Shown here one piece after another: positions 18,945-27,704 of a stretch of 64,000 nt of DNA. Position 1 is the first letter of the stretch. Every line of letters begins with the position of its first letter. Where the stretch lies: positions 1 through 64,000 of the forward strand of contig NZ_FNJH01000009.1 in the NCBI RefSeq assembly GCF_900103225.1, given 5' to 3'. A program made the position numbers and the translations under genes. Under the pieces are notes generated by a model. It did no database searches. It saw nothing but the letters and a program-made list of their open reading frames with translations, and was not told the origin of the DNA. Source of the DNA: Pseudomonas congelans. GTDB lineage: Bacteria > Pseudomonadota > Gammaproteobacteria > Pseudomonadales > Pseudomonadaceae.

Positions 18945-19005
18945 CAGGAATGACCTGCGCAACCTGCTCACCAGATTGAGGGCCTAGACACCCCTCAATT
19001 TTTTG

Positions 19006-19040
19006 AGGGTCTGGGAGTGATTCTCCAGACCCTTTTTTTT
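19006..19040 (+). terminator. Rho-independent terminator of aspA
   Basis: GGGTCTGGGAG - TGATT - CTCCAGACCC (one bulged G) is followed by eight T. A smaller hairpin (ACCCCTCA / TGAGGGT) with a T-rich loop lies immediately upstream at 18989-19010. Confidence 0.93.
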
Positions 19041-19225
19041 GCCTGCAGCAAAGGGCTCCGACACTGGACCCAGAGCCTTCGGCACCCTACTTTTGCGGAG
19101 TCATCCGTGGAAGTATTCATTCATCGTCGCGAATGAAGAATCAGCCGTCCAAGAAAGCGACTACAGACGTAAAAACTTTGCACCGGTATAGTGCGCCCCC
19201 TCAAAAGTAGCGAGGAATAACAAAA

Positions 19226-20677
19226 ATGCTGGAAATGATTAACGACTTTCTCTCCGGTAAGGTACTGATCGTACTTATCGTAGGCCTGGGTAGTTACTTC
19301 ACGATCCGCTCGCGTTTCGTTCAGTTTCGACATTTTTTCCACATGTTCTCGGTTTTTCGCGACAGTCTGCGCAGCAGCGCGGGCCAGTTGAGTTCGTTTC
19401 AGGCCCTGATGCTCAGCCTGGCGGGCCGCGTCGGTGCCGGTAACATCGCAGGCGTCGGCATTGCCGTGACACTCGGTGGTCCGGGTGCCGTATTCTGGAT
19501 GTGGGTGACCGCACTGGTCGGCATGGCCAGCAGCTTCATCGAGTGTTCCCTCGCTCAGCTCTACAAACGCAAGGATTCCGAAGGTCAGTTCCGTGGCGGT
19601 CCGGCGTTCTACATCCAGTATGGTCTGGGCAAGCGCTGGCTGGGTATGGTCATGGCGGTATTGCTGCTGGTGACCTTCGGTTTTGCCTTCAACGGCCTGC
19701 AGTCGCACGCCGTGACCGACTCGCTGAAAAGCGCGTTCAACGTCGATACCCGCACCACCGGCATCTGCCTGGTCGTGCTGCTGGGCCTGGCCTTCGTCGG
19801 CGGCATCAAGCGTATCGCGGCCATTTCCGACCTGCTGGTTCCGGTCAAGACCCTGATCTACATCGCGGTCACCATCTACGTCATCGCCCTGCAGATCGAC
19901 CACGTTCCCGGCATGCTGATGACCATCGTCAGAAGCGCCTTCGGCCTTGATCCGGTATTCGGCGGCCTGATCGGCAGCGCGATCGTGATGGGCGTCAAGC
20001 GTGGCGTCTTCGCCAACGAAGCCGGTCTGGGTAGTGCGCCCAACGTGGCTGCCGTGGCACAGGTCGAGCACCCGGTGGCACAGGGCGTGGTTCAGGCGTT
20101 CAGCGTGTTCCTCGACACCTTCGTGATCTGCACCTGCACCGCCTTGCTGATTCTTCTGTCCGGTATCTACGACATCGGCTACGACGGCAACGGCATCGTT
20201 CTGGCACAGAACTCGCTGGCAGCCGTGGTCGGTGACTGGGGCAGAGTGTTCATCAGCGTGGCGCTGGCACTGTTCGTCTTCACCTCGATTCTCTACAACT
20301 ACTACCTGGGCGAAAACAGCCTGCGGTTCCTGTTTGGCGAGAAGATCCAGACCATCATCATCTACCGCATCGCGGTGCTGGTACTGATCATGTGGGGTGC
20401 CGTCGTCGACCTGAAAGATGTACTGGCGTTCGCCGACATCACCATGACCATGCTGGCGTTCGTCAACCTGATCGCGCTCGCAATGCTGTTCAAAGTCGTC
20501 AAGCGCATTTTGAATGACTACGATGCGCAACGCCGGGCCGGGGTCAAGACGCCGGTGTTCGATTCCAGCCAGTTCCCTGATCTGGACCTGGACCGCAATG
20601 CATGGCCGGCCAATCCGACCCGTCAGTCGACACAGGATGCCGAAGCGGCAGCCAAGTCTGTGCCAGAAGCACGATAA
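19226..20677 (+). CDS. Sodium:alanine/glycine (AGCS) family symporter
   Basis: This 483-residue inner-membrane transporter of about 11 helices has the AGCS signatures LSLAGRVGAGNIAGVGIAVTLGGPGAVFWMW and GVKRGVFANEAGLGSAPNVAA. Members import alanine, glycine or glutamine with Na+. Between aspA and asparaginase, asparagine or aspartate is a reasonable but unproven substrate. A GAGGA ribosome site lies 11 bases before ATG. A TTCATT...AATGAA hairpin (19115-19137) and a TATAGT -10-like element (19187-19192) lie upstream. Confidence 0.9.
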   Translation: MLEMINDFLSGKVLIVLIVGLGSYFTIRSRFVQFRHFFHMFSVFRDSLRSSAGQLSSFQALMLSLAGRVGAGNIAGVGIAVTLGGPGAVFWMWVTALVGMASSFIECSLAQLYKRKDSEGQFRGGPAFYIQYGLGKRWLGMVMAVLLLVTFGFAFNGLQSHAVTDSLKSAFNVDTRTTGICLVVLLGLAFVGGIKRIAAISDLLVPVKTLIYIAVTIYVIALQIDHVPGMLMTIVRSAFGLDPVFGGLIGSAIVMGVKRGVFANEAGLGSAPNVAAVAQVEHPVAQGVVQAFSVFLDTFVICTCTALLILLSGIYDIGYDGNGIVLAQNSLAAVVGDWGRVFISVALALFVFTSILYNYYLGENSLRFLFGEKIQTIIIYRIAVLVLIMWGAVVDLKDVLAFADITMTMLAFVNLIALAMLFKVVKRILNDYDAQRRAGVKTPVFDSSQFPDLDLDRNAWPANPTRQSTQDAEAAAKSVPEAR

Positions 20678-20706
20678 CCACCGCGACACTACGCCGGAGA
20701 AGAGCC

Positions 20707-21711
20707 ATGCCTCATGACGGACAACAACCTGCCCAACGCGTGATGGTTCTTTACACCGGCGGCACCATCGGCATGCAGGCCAGCGCCAACGGCCTGGCAC
20801 CGGCCTCCGGTTTCGAAGCGCGAATGGCCGGGCAACTGGCCGAGCACCCGGAACTGGTGGTGCCGCAGTGGCGCTTCCGTGAGATGTCGCCGCTGATCGA
20901 CAGCGCCAACATGACGCCTTCCTACTGGCTGCGCCTGCGTGAGGCGGTGATCGAGGCGGTTGAGGTCGAAGGCTGCGATGCGGTGCTGGTGCTGCATGGC
21001 ACCGACACCCTGGCGTACAGCGCGGCGGCGATGTGCTTCCAGTTATTGGGGTTCAGCGCGCCGGTGCTGTTCACCGGTTCGATGCTGCCTGCCGGCGTGC
21101 AGGACAGCGATGCCTGGGAAAACGTCAACGGCGCCCTGCTGGCGCTGGGTTCGGGTCTGGTGTCAGGCGTGCAGCTGTATTTTCACGGGCAACTGATGAC
21201 ACCCGTACGCTGCGCGAAAATTCGCAGCTTCGGTCGGCAACCGTTCGCACCGCTGCAACGCTCGCGTGGCGGCCATGCGGTGATTTCGCTCCCTGACGCA
21301 TTGAACTATCGCCAGCCGAAGACACTGGCAGAGGTGGCGGTATTGCCACTGTTTCCCGGTGTCGGTGCTGCCCAGCTGGACGGCCTGATCAACAGCGGTA
21401 TCCGCGGTCTGGTGCTCGAATGCTTCGGCAGCGGCACCGGCCCCAGTGACGATCCGCAATTTCTGGCCAGTCTGGAGAACGCGCGAGCGCTGGGTGTCTG
21501 TGTGGTTGCGATTACCCAGTGCCATGAGGGCGGTGTCGAGTTGGATGTCTACGAAGCGGGCAGCCGTCTGCGCGGTGCAGGCGTACTCTCCGGTGGTGGC
21601 ATGACCCGTGAAGCAGCGCTCGGCAAACTGCATGCCCTGCTGGGCGCAGACCTGACCACCGAGGAAGTACGGCGCCTGGTCGAACTGGACCTGTGCGGCG
21701 AGCTGCGTTAA
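20707..21711 (+). CDS. ansA: L-asparaginase, cytoplasmic type I-like
   Basis: The 334-residue protein hydrolyses asparagine to aspartate and ammonia. Both catalytic threonine motifs are present: YTGGTIGM (about 15-22) and LHGTDTLAYSAAAM. There is no signal peptide, which fits the low-affinity cytosolic type. The start is ATG 20707 with GGAGA upstream. It is 29 bp after the AGCS transporter and very likely cotranscribed with it, so transport and deamidation are coupled. Confidence 0.9.
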   Translation: MPHDGQQPAQRVMVLYTGGTIGMQASANGLAPASGFEARMAGQLAEHPELVVPQWRFREMSPLIDSANMTPSYWLRLREAVIEAVEVEGCDAVLVLHGTDTLAYSAAAMCFQLLGFSAPVLFTGSMLPAGVQDSDAWENVNGALLALGSGLVSGVQLYFHGQLMTPVRCAKIRSFGRQPFAPLQRSRGGHAVISLPDALNYRQPKTLAEVAVLPLFPGVGAAQLDGLINSGIRGLVLECFGSGTGPSDDPQFLASLENARALGVCVVAITQCHEGGVELDVYEAGSRLRGAGVLSGGGMTREAALGKLHALLGADLTTEEVRRLVELDLCGELR

Positions 21712-21732
21712 GCGGCTGCTTCTGCTTTACCC

Positions 21733-21760
21733 GAGGCGTCACGCACTCGCGCGACGCCTC
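21733..21760. terminator. Hairpin between convergent asparaginase and bestrophin genes
   Basis: GAGGCGTC - 12 nt - GACGCCTC is an 8-bp perfect stem. It has no T-run but occupies nearly the whole 55-bp convergent gap. Confidence 0.55.
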
Positions 21761-21766
21761 CCCCCT

Positions 21767-22663
21767 TCACGAAGCCTTGCATTCTTCCTGTGCGCCCCTG
21801 AGCATCGAATCCAGATTGCGCTCGATGTTTTCGCACAATGCCGTCATCTGAATCTCGTGTTCACTGGCACGGAACGGGCTCTGCAGGTCGGTACCGATCT
21901 TCTCGATCGCCAACAGCATGAAACCCACCACCGTCGACGCCAGAGGCGTGAACCAGCCAAGGGTTTCGACCAGGCCAATCGGTACGATCAGGCAGAACAG
22001 CGTGATGAACAGGCGCGGAAAGGCCACGTACGGATAAGGCAACGGTGTATTGGCAATACGCTCCATGCCGCCCTGGCAATTGGAGATATCCACCATGGTC
22101 GACTCCAGACGCGCCAGACGAATGCTGTCCAGCCGTCCGGCCTGATACTCCTTGGCCAACAGCGCAGCCGACGTATTGAGCAGGTCGTTAGGGAAGTTAT
22201 TGGTGTCGTGACGACGTTCGAATTCCTCGCGAGGAATCAGCATCTGAACCTCATCACCACATTTGGCGCCCTTCAGGTGTGCAGACAGGCACTTCACATA
22301 TGCAACATGGCGGCGCAACAGCGTGGCCTTGACCGGGTTGATCCCGTCGTCATCCTCGACCAGCGTCAGCACCTGCCGGGCGAAGCTGCGCGAACTGTTG
22401 ACCAGCGCGCCCCATAGCGTGCGGGCTTCCCACCAGCGGTTATAGGCACTTGAATTGCGGAAGCTGGTCAGCACCACCAGCGCCGAGCCCAGCAGGGTCA
22501 ACGGCATGGACGGCAAGGTGATCTTGCGCTCCAGGTAGAGCATGAAGTCGACCGTGACAATCACGTCCCAGATCAACAGCCAGAAAAGCGACCACCCTAC
22601 ATAGCCGATGGTCTTGCCGAGAAAACGGATTTTCGAAATGATCGTTTGCTGCAAAAGAACCAC
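21767..22663 (-). CDS. Bestrophin-like (UPF0187/YneE) anion channel protein
   Basis: The roughly 298-residue membrane protein has the bacterial bestrophin pattern: two N-terminal helices (YVGWSLFWLLIWDVIVTVDF; LPLTLLGSALVVLTSF), then RNSSAYNRWWEARTLWGALVN, a charged middle, and FITLFCLIVPIGLVETLGWFTPLAS. Such proteins form pentameric ion channels in the inner membrane. The start is uncertain: GTG 22663 is listed, and TTG 22654 has a better-spaced GGGGTGG. The open frame to 22741 lacks family features. Confidence 0.82.
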   Translation of the reverse strand: MVLLQQTIISKIRFLGKTIGYVGWSLFWLLIWDVIVTVDFMLYLERKITLPSMPLTLLGSALVVLTSFRNSSAYNRWWEARTLWGALVNSSRSFARQVLTLVEDDDGINPVKATLLRRHVAYVKCLSAHLKGAKCGDEVQMLIPREEFERRHDTNNFPNDLLNTSAALLAKEYQAGRLDSIRLARLESTMVDISNCQGGMERIANTPLPYPYVAFPRLFITLFCLIVPIGLVETLGWFTPLASTVVGFMLLAIEKIGTDLQSPFRASEHEIQMTALCENIERNLDSMLRGAQEECKAS

Positions 22664-22773
22664 CCCATCGAAAAATAAGCGAACCGCATACGCACAGTTA
22701 CCGCATGGCCTTTGAATACGAAACCGGCAGTTGGTTCGCAAGCGGCCCGCTTATCTCGGGGTTTCAGACGTTT

Positions 22774-23985
22774 TCAGCAGCCACTCAATGCCACCTGCGG
22801 ACGCTCGCCGGTGAAGAAAACCGGCCGCAGGCGGACGCCGATCACGTTACCGGCGTAGGCTGCCACCAGCCACAGCCAGCCGTGCAGGCTGCCGGAGGCA
22901 ATGCCGCTGAAGTACGCACCGATGTTGCAGCCGTAGGCCAGGCGCGAGCCGTAACCCAGCAACAGGCCGCCAATGACCGCCGCCACCAGCGAGCGCGTGG
23001 GGATATCGAGGCTGGGCGCAAAACGACCCGCCAGACCTGCCGCAAGTAACGCGCCGAGCATGATGCCGATGTCCATCACACTGGTGATGTCTTCCCACAC
23101 CGGAGCCGCCAGCGCCTTGGCGTTCGCAGCGCTCTGCCAGAACACCCAGCTGCCGACGTCCACACCTAGCCCACTGGCCACCTTCGCACCCCATAGCGCG
23201 AACGCCGATGTGATACCCCACGGACGACCGGCCAACGCCAGCGTTGCGTAGTTGAGAAGCGCCAGCGCGATAGCGCCCCAGACCAGAATCCACGGCCCGC
23301 GCAGCACACGGCTAAGGCCGCGATGGTCAGTGACTGGCGGCGCTTCAAGCTGGCCATGACGGCGCTTTTCGAGCTTGACGGTCACCAGGGCAATCAAGGC
23401 GAACAGCGCCAGATTGACCAGCAGCGCAGGCAGTACGCCGAAGGTTTTGACCACCGATACGGCCGGGAACGAAGGCAGGGCAAACCACCAGTCGACGTGA
23501 TGGGTGGCAATCAGTGAGCCGAGGATGAAAAACAGCAGCGTCACCAGCATTCGCGCATTGCCACCGCCGGCAGTGAACAGTGTGCCGGACGCACAGCCAC
23601 CGCCCAGCTGCATGCCGATGCCGAAAATGAACGCGCCGACGACGACCGAAACTCCGGCCGGCGCAACCAGGCCGGTGACCGGCTGGCCAAACAGCGTGCC
23701 CGCGCCCAGTGCCGGGAAAAACAGCAGCACGGCAACCGCCAGCATGACCATTTGCGCGCGCAGCCCTGCACCCCGCCGCTCACGGATGAATACCCGCCAC
23801 GCCGAGGTGAAACCGAATGCCGCGTGATACAGCGTTACGCCCAGCGCCGCGCCGACGATCCACAGCATCACCTGGCGGGTGCCGACACTGAGCAGAAGGA
23901 ACTGGGCGCCCATCAGCAGCAGGAACAGCGCGGCCAGCGGCGCGCCGAACTTGCGTCCGGGTGTTGCAGTAAGAGAATTGTTCAT
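22774..23985 (-). CDS. YeeE/YedE-family sulfur (thiosulfate-type) transporter
   Basis: The 403-residue polytopic protein has the two internal repeats of the family, each with a conserved cysteine loop: GIGMQLGGGCASGTLF in the N-terminal half and SRLAYGCNIGAYFSGIASGS in the C-terminal half. In characterised members such cysteines pass thiosulfate through the membrane. No TusA or rhodanese gene is adjacent, so the exact sulfur compound is unknown. It is followed by the bestrophin-like gene 110 bp on. Confidence 0.88.
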   Translation of the reverse strand: MNNSLTATPGRKFGAPLAALFLLLMGAQFLLLSVGTRQVMLWIVGAALGVTLYHAAFGFTSAWRVFIRERRGAGLRAQMVMLAVAVLLFFPALGAGTLFGQPVTGLVAPAGVSVVVGAFIFGIGMQLGGGCASGTLFTAGGGNARMLVTLLFFILGSLIATHHVDWWFALPSFPAVSVVKTFGVLPALLVNLALFALIALVTVKLEKRRHGQLEAPPVTDHRGLSRVLRGPWILVWGAIALALLNYATLALAGRPWGITSAFALWGAKVASGLGVDVGSWVFWQSAANAKALAAPVWEDITSVMDIGIMLGALLAAGLAGRFAPSLDIPTRSLVAAVIGGLLLGYGSRLAYGCNIGAYFSGIASGSLHGWLWLVAAYAGNVIGVRLRPVFFTGERPQVALSGC

Positions 23986-24039
23986 GGGTATCTCAAGGAC
24001 AGGTAACAGAAAGCGCAGATTATACGCCTGGCAACGGGA

Positions 24040-25602
24040 CTACTCGGACCAGACCTCGCGCAGCCTGTTCACTGCATCGACAATTTCGGACTCGGGGGCT
24101 GCGGCAAACCCCAGCACCAGCCCGGCGCGGCTATCCACAGGCTCGGCGGAATCGGGCAGCCAGTAATCACTCAGGGCATTCATTTCGACACCGACGCCGT
24201 TAGCCTTGGCAATCAGCGCTCGTTCACGCGCCACGCTGTCGACCTTGACCATGACATGCAGCCCGGCAACCACTCTGGGCATTGACGCGCATCCCGGGAT
24301 ATCGGCAGGCCAGTTGTCCAGCAGCACATCGCGCCGACTGAACGCCGCACGCCGCATGCGACGTATGTGTCGCTGGAAATGACCCGATGCAATGAATTGC
24401 GCCATGACCGCCTGAACGCCTATTTCGGTATGGCGCATATCCACGGCCTTGCGCTGGCTGAACACCGGTACCAGTTGCTCTGGCAGAACCAGATACCCGA
24501 GGCGCAGCGCGGGAAAAGCGATTTTTCCGAACGTCCCGACGTAGAGTACTCGCGCGTTGCGGTCGAGCGCGGCCAGAGGAGCCAAGGGTGAACCGCTGTA
24601 GCGATACTCGCCGTCGTAATCATCCTCGACAATCCAGCCCTTGTGCTTCTCGGCCCAGGCCAGCAATTCCAGACGCCGTGCCAGGCTCATTACCACGCCG
24701 GTCGGGTATTGGTGTGATGGCGTCACGTAGGCCAACCTGCAGTCTGCCTGCTCAAGGTCTGCGCAGCGCATGCCTTCGTTATCCACAGCCACCCCCTGCA
24801 ATCGGGCACCCGCCAGTGCGAACGCATGACCGGCCGCCCGATAACCCGGATTCTCAACGGCAACGCCCTCGCCCCGGGTCAGCAGCAACTGTGCACAAAG
24901 GCTGATAGCGTGCTGTGCGCCACTGGTGATCACAATTTGCTCAGCGTTGCAATGCAGCCCACGCGATGAGCGCAGGTAGACCGCAATCAATTCGCGCAAT
25001 CGCGAGTCTCCAGCAGCCGAACCATAACCGAGCTGAGCAAGGTCTGGCTTGCGCCAGAAAGCGGCATATAGCTTGCCCCACAAGGCAAACGGGAAAAGAT
25101 CGAACGCCGGAACACCGACCCGAAAGGCCCGCGGGCGACCTGTCGGTGGTTCATGCAGATGATGCTTTTCAAGCAGCGCGAGCACCGGGCTGTGGATAAC
25201 TTCACAGGAGGAATCTGACGGCATTTCGGCCGCTATTGTGGACAAACCTGTGTGTAACCCTGTGGATACACCTGTGGGTAAGTTGGTGGATAGTTTTTTA
25301 TGGCGCATCCGTCGAGGCAGAGCACTTTGTTCAGAGAGCTGCGCAATATACGTGCCGTCGCCAACGCGCCCTTCGATGAAACCCTCGGCATACAGCTGGT
25401 CATAGGCCCGTATCACGCTGTTACGGGAGATGCCCAGTGAACGCGCCAGATCGCGACTGGCTGGCAGACGCGTGCCGCTCCTCAGGCGCCCATCAAGGAC
25501 CTGCTGGCGCAACAGGCCATAAAGCTGCTTGCTCAAGCCCTGATTCGGGTCCAGCACGATACCGGTGAGTGTGGACGGAAACGCAACACTGAGATCAGGC
25601 AT
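24040..25602 (-). CDS. MocR/PdxR-family regulator (GntR HTH fused to aminotransferase fold)
   Basis: The 520-residue fusion has a GntR winged helix at about 15-85 (RSGTRLPASRDLARSLGISRNSVIRAYDQL) and a class I aminotransferase-like domain from about 165. The domain includes a PLP-lysine region YVGTFGKIAFPALRLGYLV. The linker (about 98-125) is an unusual threonine/serine-rich quasi-repeat (LPTGVSTGLHTGLSTIA) whose DNA is likewise repetitive. It is divergent from paiB with an 89-bp gap and probably regulates it and itself. Confidence 0.9.
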   Translation of the reverse strand: MPDLSVAFPSTLTGIVLDPNQGLSKQLYGLLRQQVLDGRLRSGTRLPASRDLARSLGISRNSVIRAYDQLYAEGFIEGRVGDGTYIAQLSEQSALPRRMRHKKLSTNLPTGVSTGLHTGLSTIAAEMPSDSSCEVIHSPVLALLEKHHLHEPPTGRPRAFRVGVPAFDLFPFALWGKLYAAFWRKPDLAQLGYGSAAGDSRLRELIAVYLRSSRGLHCNAEQIVITSGAQHAISLCAQLLLTRGEGVAVENPGYRAAGHAFALAGARLQGVAVDNEGMRCADLEQADCRLAYVTPSHQYPTGVVMSLARRLELLAWAEKHKGWIVEDDYDGEYRYSGSPLAPLAALDRNARVLYVGTFGKIAFPALRLGYLVLPEQLVPVFSQRKAVDMRHTEIGVQAVMAQFIASGHFQRHIRRMRRAAFSRRDVLLDNWPADIPGCASMPRVVAGLHVMVKVDSVARERALIAKANGVGVEMNALSDYWLPDSAEPVDSRAGLVLGFAAAPESEIVDAVNRLREVWSE

Positions 25603-25691
25603 GCATTGGCCCTGTTAAAACGATCAAAAATGGATCTTACATCAGACCAATGCCTTGCCTACGATCCTGTTATCAGCCAAGGACATTACCC

Positions 25692-26330
25692 ATGTACATT
25701 CCTACCGCTTTCAAGAATAACGACACACCTAGCCTGCACGAGCAGATTGAGCAGACGCGCCTGGCGATTCTAGTCACGCACGGCGCAGAAGGATTGCAGG
25801 CGACCCACCTGCCACTGCTGTTGCGCCGCGATGAAGGCTCGTATGGCACGCTTTACGGGCATCTGGCCAAAGCCAATCCACAGTGGCAGCAACTTAGCTC
25901 CGGCGCCGAAGCACTGGTGATTTTCCCTGGCGGCGATGCCTACGTGAGCCCGTCGTTCTATCCGGGCAAGAGGGAGCACGGCAAGGTCGTACCCACGTGG
26001 AATTATGTGGCAGTGCATGCTTATGGGCAGGCCGAGGTTTTTACCGACGCCGCGCAATTGCACCAGTTGCTGGATGACCTGACCCATCGCCATGAATCCG
26101 ACCGGGCGCAACCCTGGTCCATTGACGATGCGCCAGCGGACTACATCGCAAAAATGCTCGGAGCGATTGTCGGATTCGCCATTCCGGTGCAGCGGCTGCA
26201 GGGCAAACGTAAACTCAGTCAGAATCGCAGCGCTGCGGACATGGCCGGTGTGCGCAACGGCCTCGCTGCAAGCCAGGATACAAATGACCAACACATCGCT
26301 CGCCTGATGAGCGAAGGGAGCAACTCATGA
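25692..26330 (+). CDS. paiB: PaiB-family FMN-binding protein
   Basis: The 212-residue split-barrel flavin-binding protein has the typical start MYIPTAFKNND, then HLPLLLRRDEGSYGTLYGHLAKANPQW and KVVPTWNYVAVHAYG. It is called a negative transcriptional regulator in Bacillus, but most homologues have no demonstrated DNA binding, so that role is doubtful. ATG 25692 is preferred over the upstream in-frame start. Its stop overlaps the start of the next acetyltransferase (ATGA), indicating translational coupling. Confidence 0.88.
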   Translation: MYIPTAFKNNDTPSLHEQIEQTRLAILVTHGAEGLQATHLPLLLRRDEGSYGTLYGHLAKANPQWQQLSSGAEALVIFPGGDAYVSPSFYPGKREHGKVVPTWNYVAVHAYGQAEVFTDAAQLHQLLDDLTHRHESDRAQPWSIDDAPADYIAKMLGAIVGFAIPVQRLQGKRKLSQNRSAADMAGVRNGLAASQDTNDQHIARLMSEGSNS

Positions 26331-26773
26331 CCGATGTGCGGATTCGCCCCGTTACCGTCGACGACCATCACGCGTGGCTGCCTCTGTGGCAGGCCTATCT
26401 GCGCTTCTACAACACCGAGCTGGGCGCAGGCGTCAGCGACACCACCTGGCAACGCCTTGTGGACCCGAACGAACCGACCCACTCGGCACTCGCCTGGCGG
26501 GGTGACGAAGCGGTGGGCATGGTGAACTTCATCTACCACCGCTCCAACTGGAGCATCAACAATGCCTGCTACCTGCAAGATCTGATCGTCGCGCCCGAAC
26601 AACGCGGAACAGGCATTGGCAGGCAACTGATCGAGTTTGTCTACGCCACTGCCAAGGCAGACGGTTGCGACAAGGTGCACTGGCTGACTCACGAAACCAA
26701 CGCCACGGCCATTCAGTTGTACGAGCGCATCGCCGAACGGCCCGGCCTCATACAATTTCGTAAAGCACTCTGA
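26327..26773 (+). CDS. GNAT-family N-acetyltransferase
   Basis: The 148-residue single GNAT domain has acetyl-CoA motif A LQDLIVAPEQRGTGIGRQLIEF and motif B NATAIQLYERIAE. It overlaps the paiB stop by four bases. Bacillus paiA/paiB also pair a GNAT enzyme with the FMN protein, which makes a polyamine or amine substrate possible, but the sequence does not decide this. Confidence 0.85.
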   Translation: MTDVRIRPVTVDDHHAWLPLWQAYLRFYNTELGAGVSDTTWQRLVDPNEPTHSALAWRGDEAVGMVNFIYHRSNWSINNACYLQDLIVAPEQRGTGIGRQLIEFVYATAKADGCDKVHWLTHETNATAIQLYERIAERPGLIQFRKAL

Positions 26774-26788
26774 AACAGGAAGTGACTG

Positions 26789-27457
26789 ATGTCTGACACC
26801 CTGCTGGACTGGCAAGCCGCTGCACCGCCCACGGTCCATACACTGACAGGCCGCTTCATTCGCCTGGAAAAACTCGATGCCGCGCGTCACGCCGATGACC
26901 TGTGGGCGGCACTCGAAGGCCCGAATGCGGACCCCAAGCTGTGGGATTATCTTCCCTACGGGCCGTTCAGCGACCGTAGCGCCTTCGATACATGGCTGGC
27001 CGGGCATCAGGCGGCCACCGATCCGTGGTTTTACACCGTGGTCGATCAGCAGACCGATAAGGCCGAAGGCGTCATCAGCCTGATGTCGATCGTCGCGGCC
27101 CACGGGCGTATCGAAATAGGTCATGTCACCTTCAGCGCGGCCATGCAACGCACACCCAAAGGCACCGAAGCCATTTACCTGCTGGCCAGAGAGATTTTCG
27201 CACTGGGCTATCGCCGCCTGGAGTGGAAGTGCAACGCCAACAACGCCCGCTCCAAACGCGCTGCCGAGCGATTCGGCTTCAGCTACGAAGGCACCTTCCG
27301 CCAGCACATGGTGGTCAAAGGCCAGAGCCGGGATACCGCGTGGTACTCGATCCTCGACAGCGAATGGCCTGAATTGCGCAAGGCATTTGAACACTGGCTG
27401 GCTGTGGATAACTTCACTGACGGGCAACAGATCAAGGGGCTTGAGGCGTTTCGGTGA
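26789..27457 (+). CDS. RimJ/RimL-type GNAT acetyltransferase
   Basis: The 222-residue protein belongs to the ribosomal-protein-alanine acetyltransferase-like subgroup: TLTGRFIRLEKLD at the start, IEIGHVTFSAAMQRTPKGTEA, and RRLEWKCNANNARSKRAAERFGFSYEGTFRQHM. It is 15 bp after the preceding GNAT gene in the same apparent operon driven from upstream of paiB. The substrate is unknown; many such proteins act on small amines or detoxify antibiotics. Confidence 0.83.
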   Translation: MSDTLLDWQAAAPPTVHTLTGRFIRLEKLDAARHADDLWAALEGPNADPKLWDYLPYGPFSDRSAFDTWLAGHQAATDPWFYTVVDQQTDKAEGVISLMSIVAAHGRIEIGHVTFSAAMQRTPKGTEAIYLLAREIFALGYRRLEWKCNANNARSKRAAERFGFSYEGTFRQHMVVKGQSRDTAWYSILDSEWPELRKAFEHWLAVDNFTDGQQIKGLEAFR

Positions 27458-27499
27458 ACCTATGGCCAGGCAACGCTGCACGAGTATGACGTCCGAATA

Positions 27500-27612
27500 A
27501 CCACCATCGTGCGACGCTACGCGTCGGCATACTGTTCCGGACGTCCGCGTTCTCTTTACGACGCAGAGCGTCGAGAACGGCATTCCCACGCTGGAGCGTG
27601 CGGAACGATAGT
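27500..27612. repeat. Dispersed palindromic spacer repeat
   Basis: The gap 27458-27641 contains GCGACGCTACGCGTCG, GACGCAGAGCGTCGAGAACGGCATTCCCACG and GGAGCGTGCGGAACGATAG. It is in the same orientation as the tandem array at 58415-58850. It lies between the convergent acetyltransferase and pyruvate carboxylase genes. Confidence 0.7.
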
Positions 27613-27641
27613 CGTGACCACTGGCAGCGCCTGTACAGAAT

Positions 27642-27670
27642 AAAAAAAGGGAAGCCACGAGTGCTTCCCT
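27642..27670 (-). terminator. Terminator of the pyruvate carboxylase operon
   Basis: Minus-strand AGGGAAGCACTCGTGGCTTCCC is followed by seven T. It begins 35 bp after the stop codon of the B-subunit gene. Confidence 0.93.
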
Positions 27671-27704
27671 GAGGTAAACCTTTGGATGGTGCGCAGGTGT
27701 CAGC

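Noticed and set aside
19121..20800. A 559-codon minus-strand frame over the AGCS symporter
   Set aside because: His/Gln/Asp-rich antisense of a membrane protein, without family features.
25990..26005. parS-like CCCACGTGGAATTA in paiB
   Set aside because: Only the CACGTG core and one arm agree; too degenerate.
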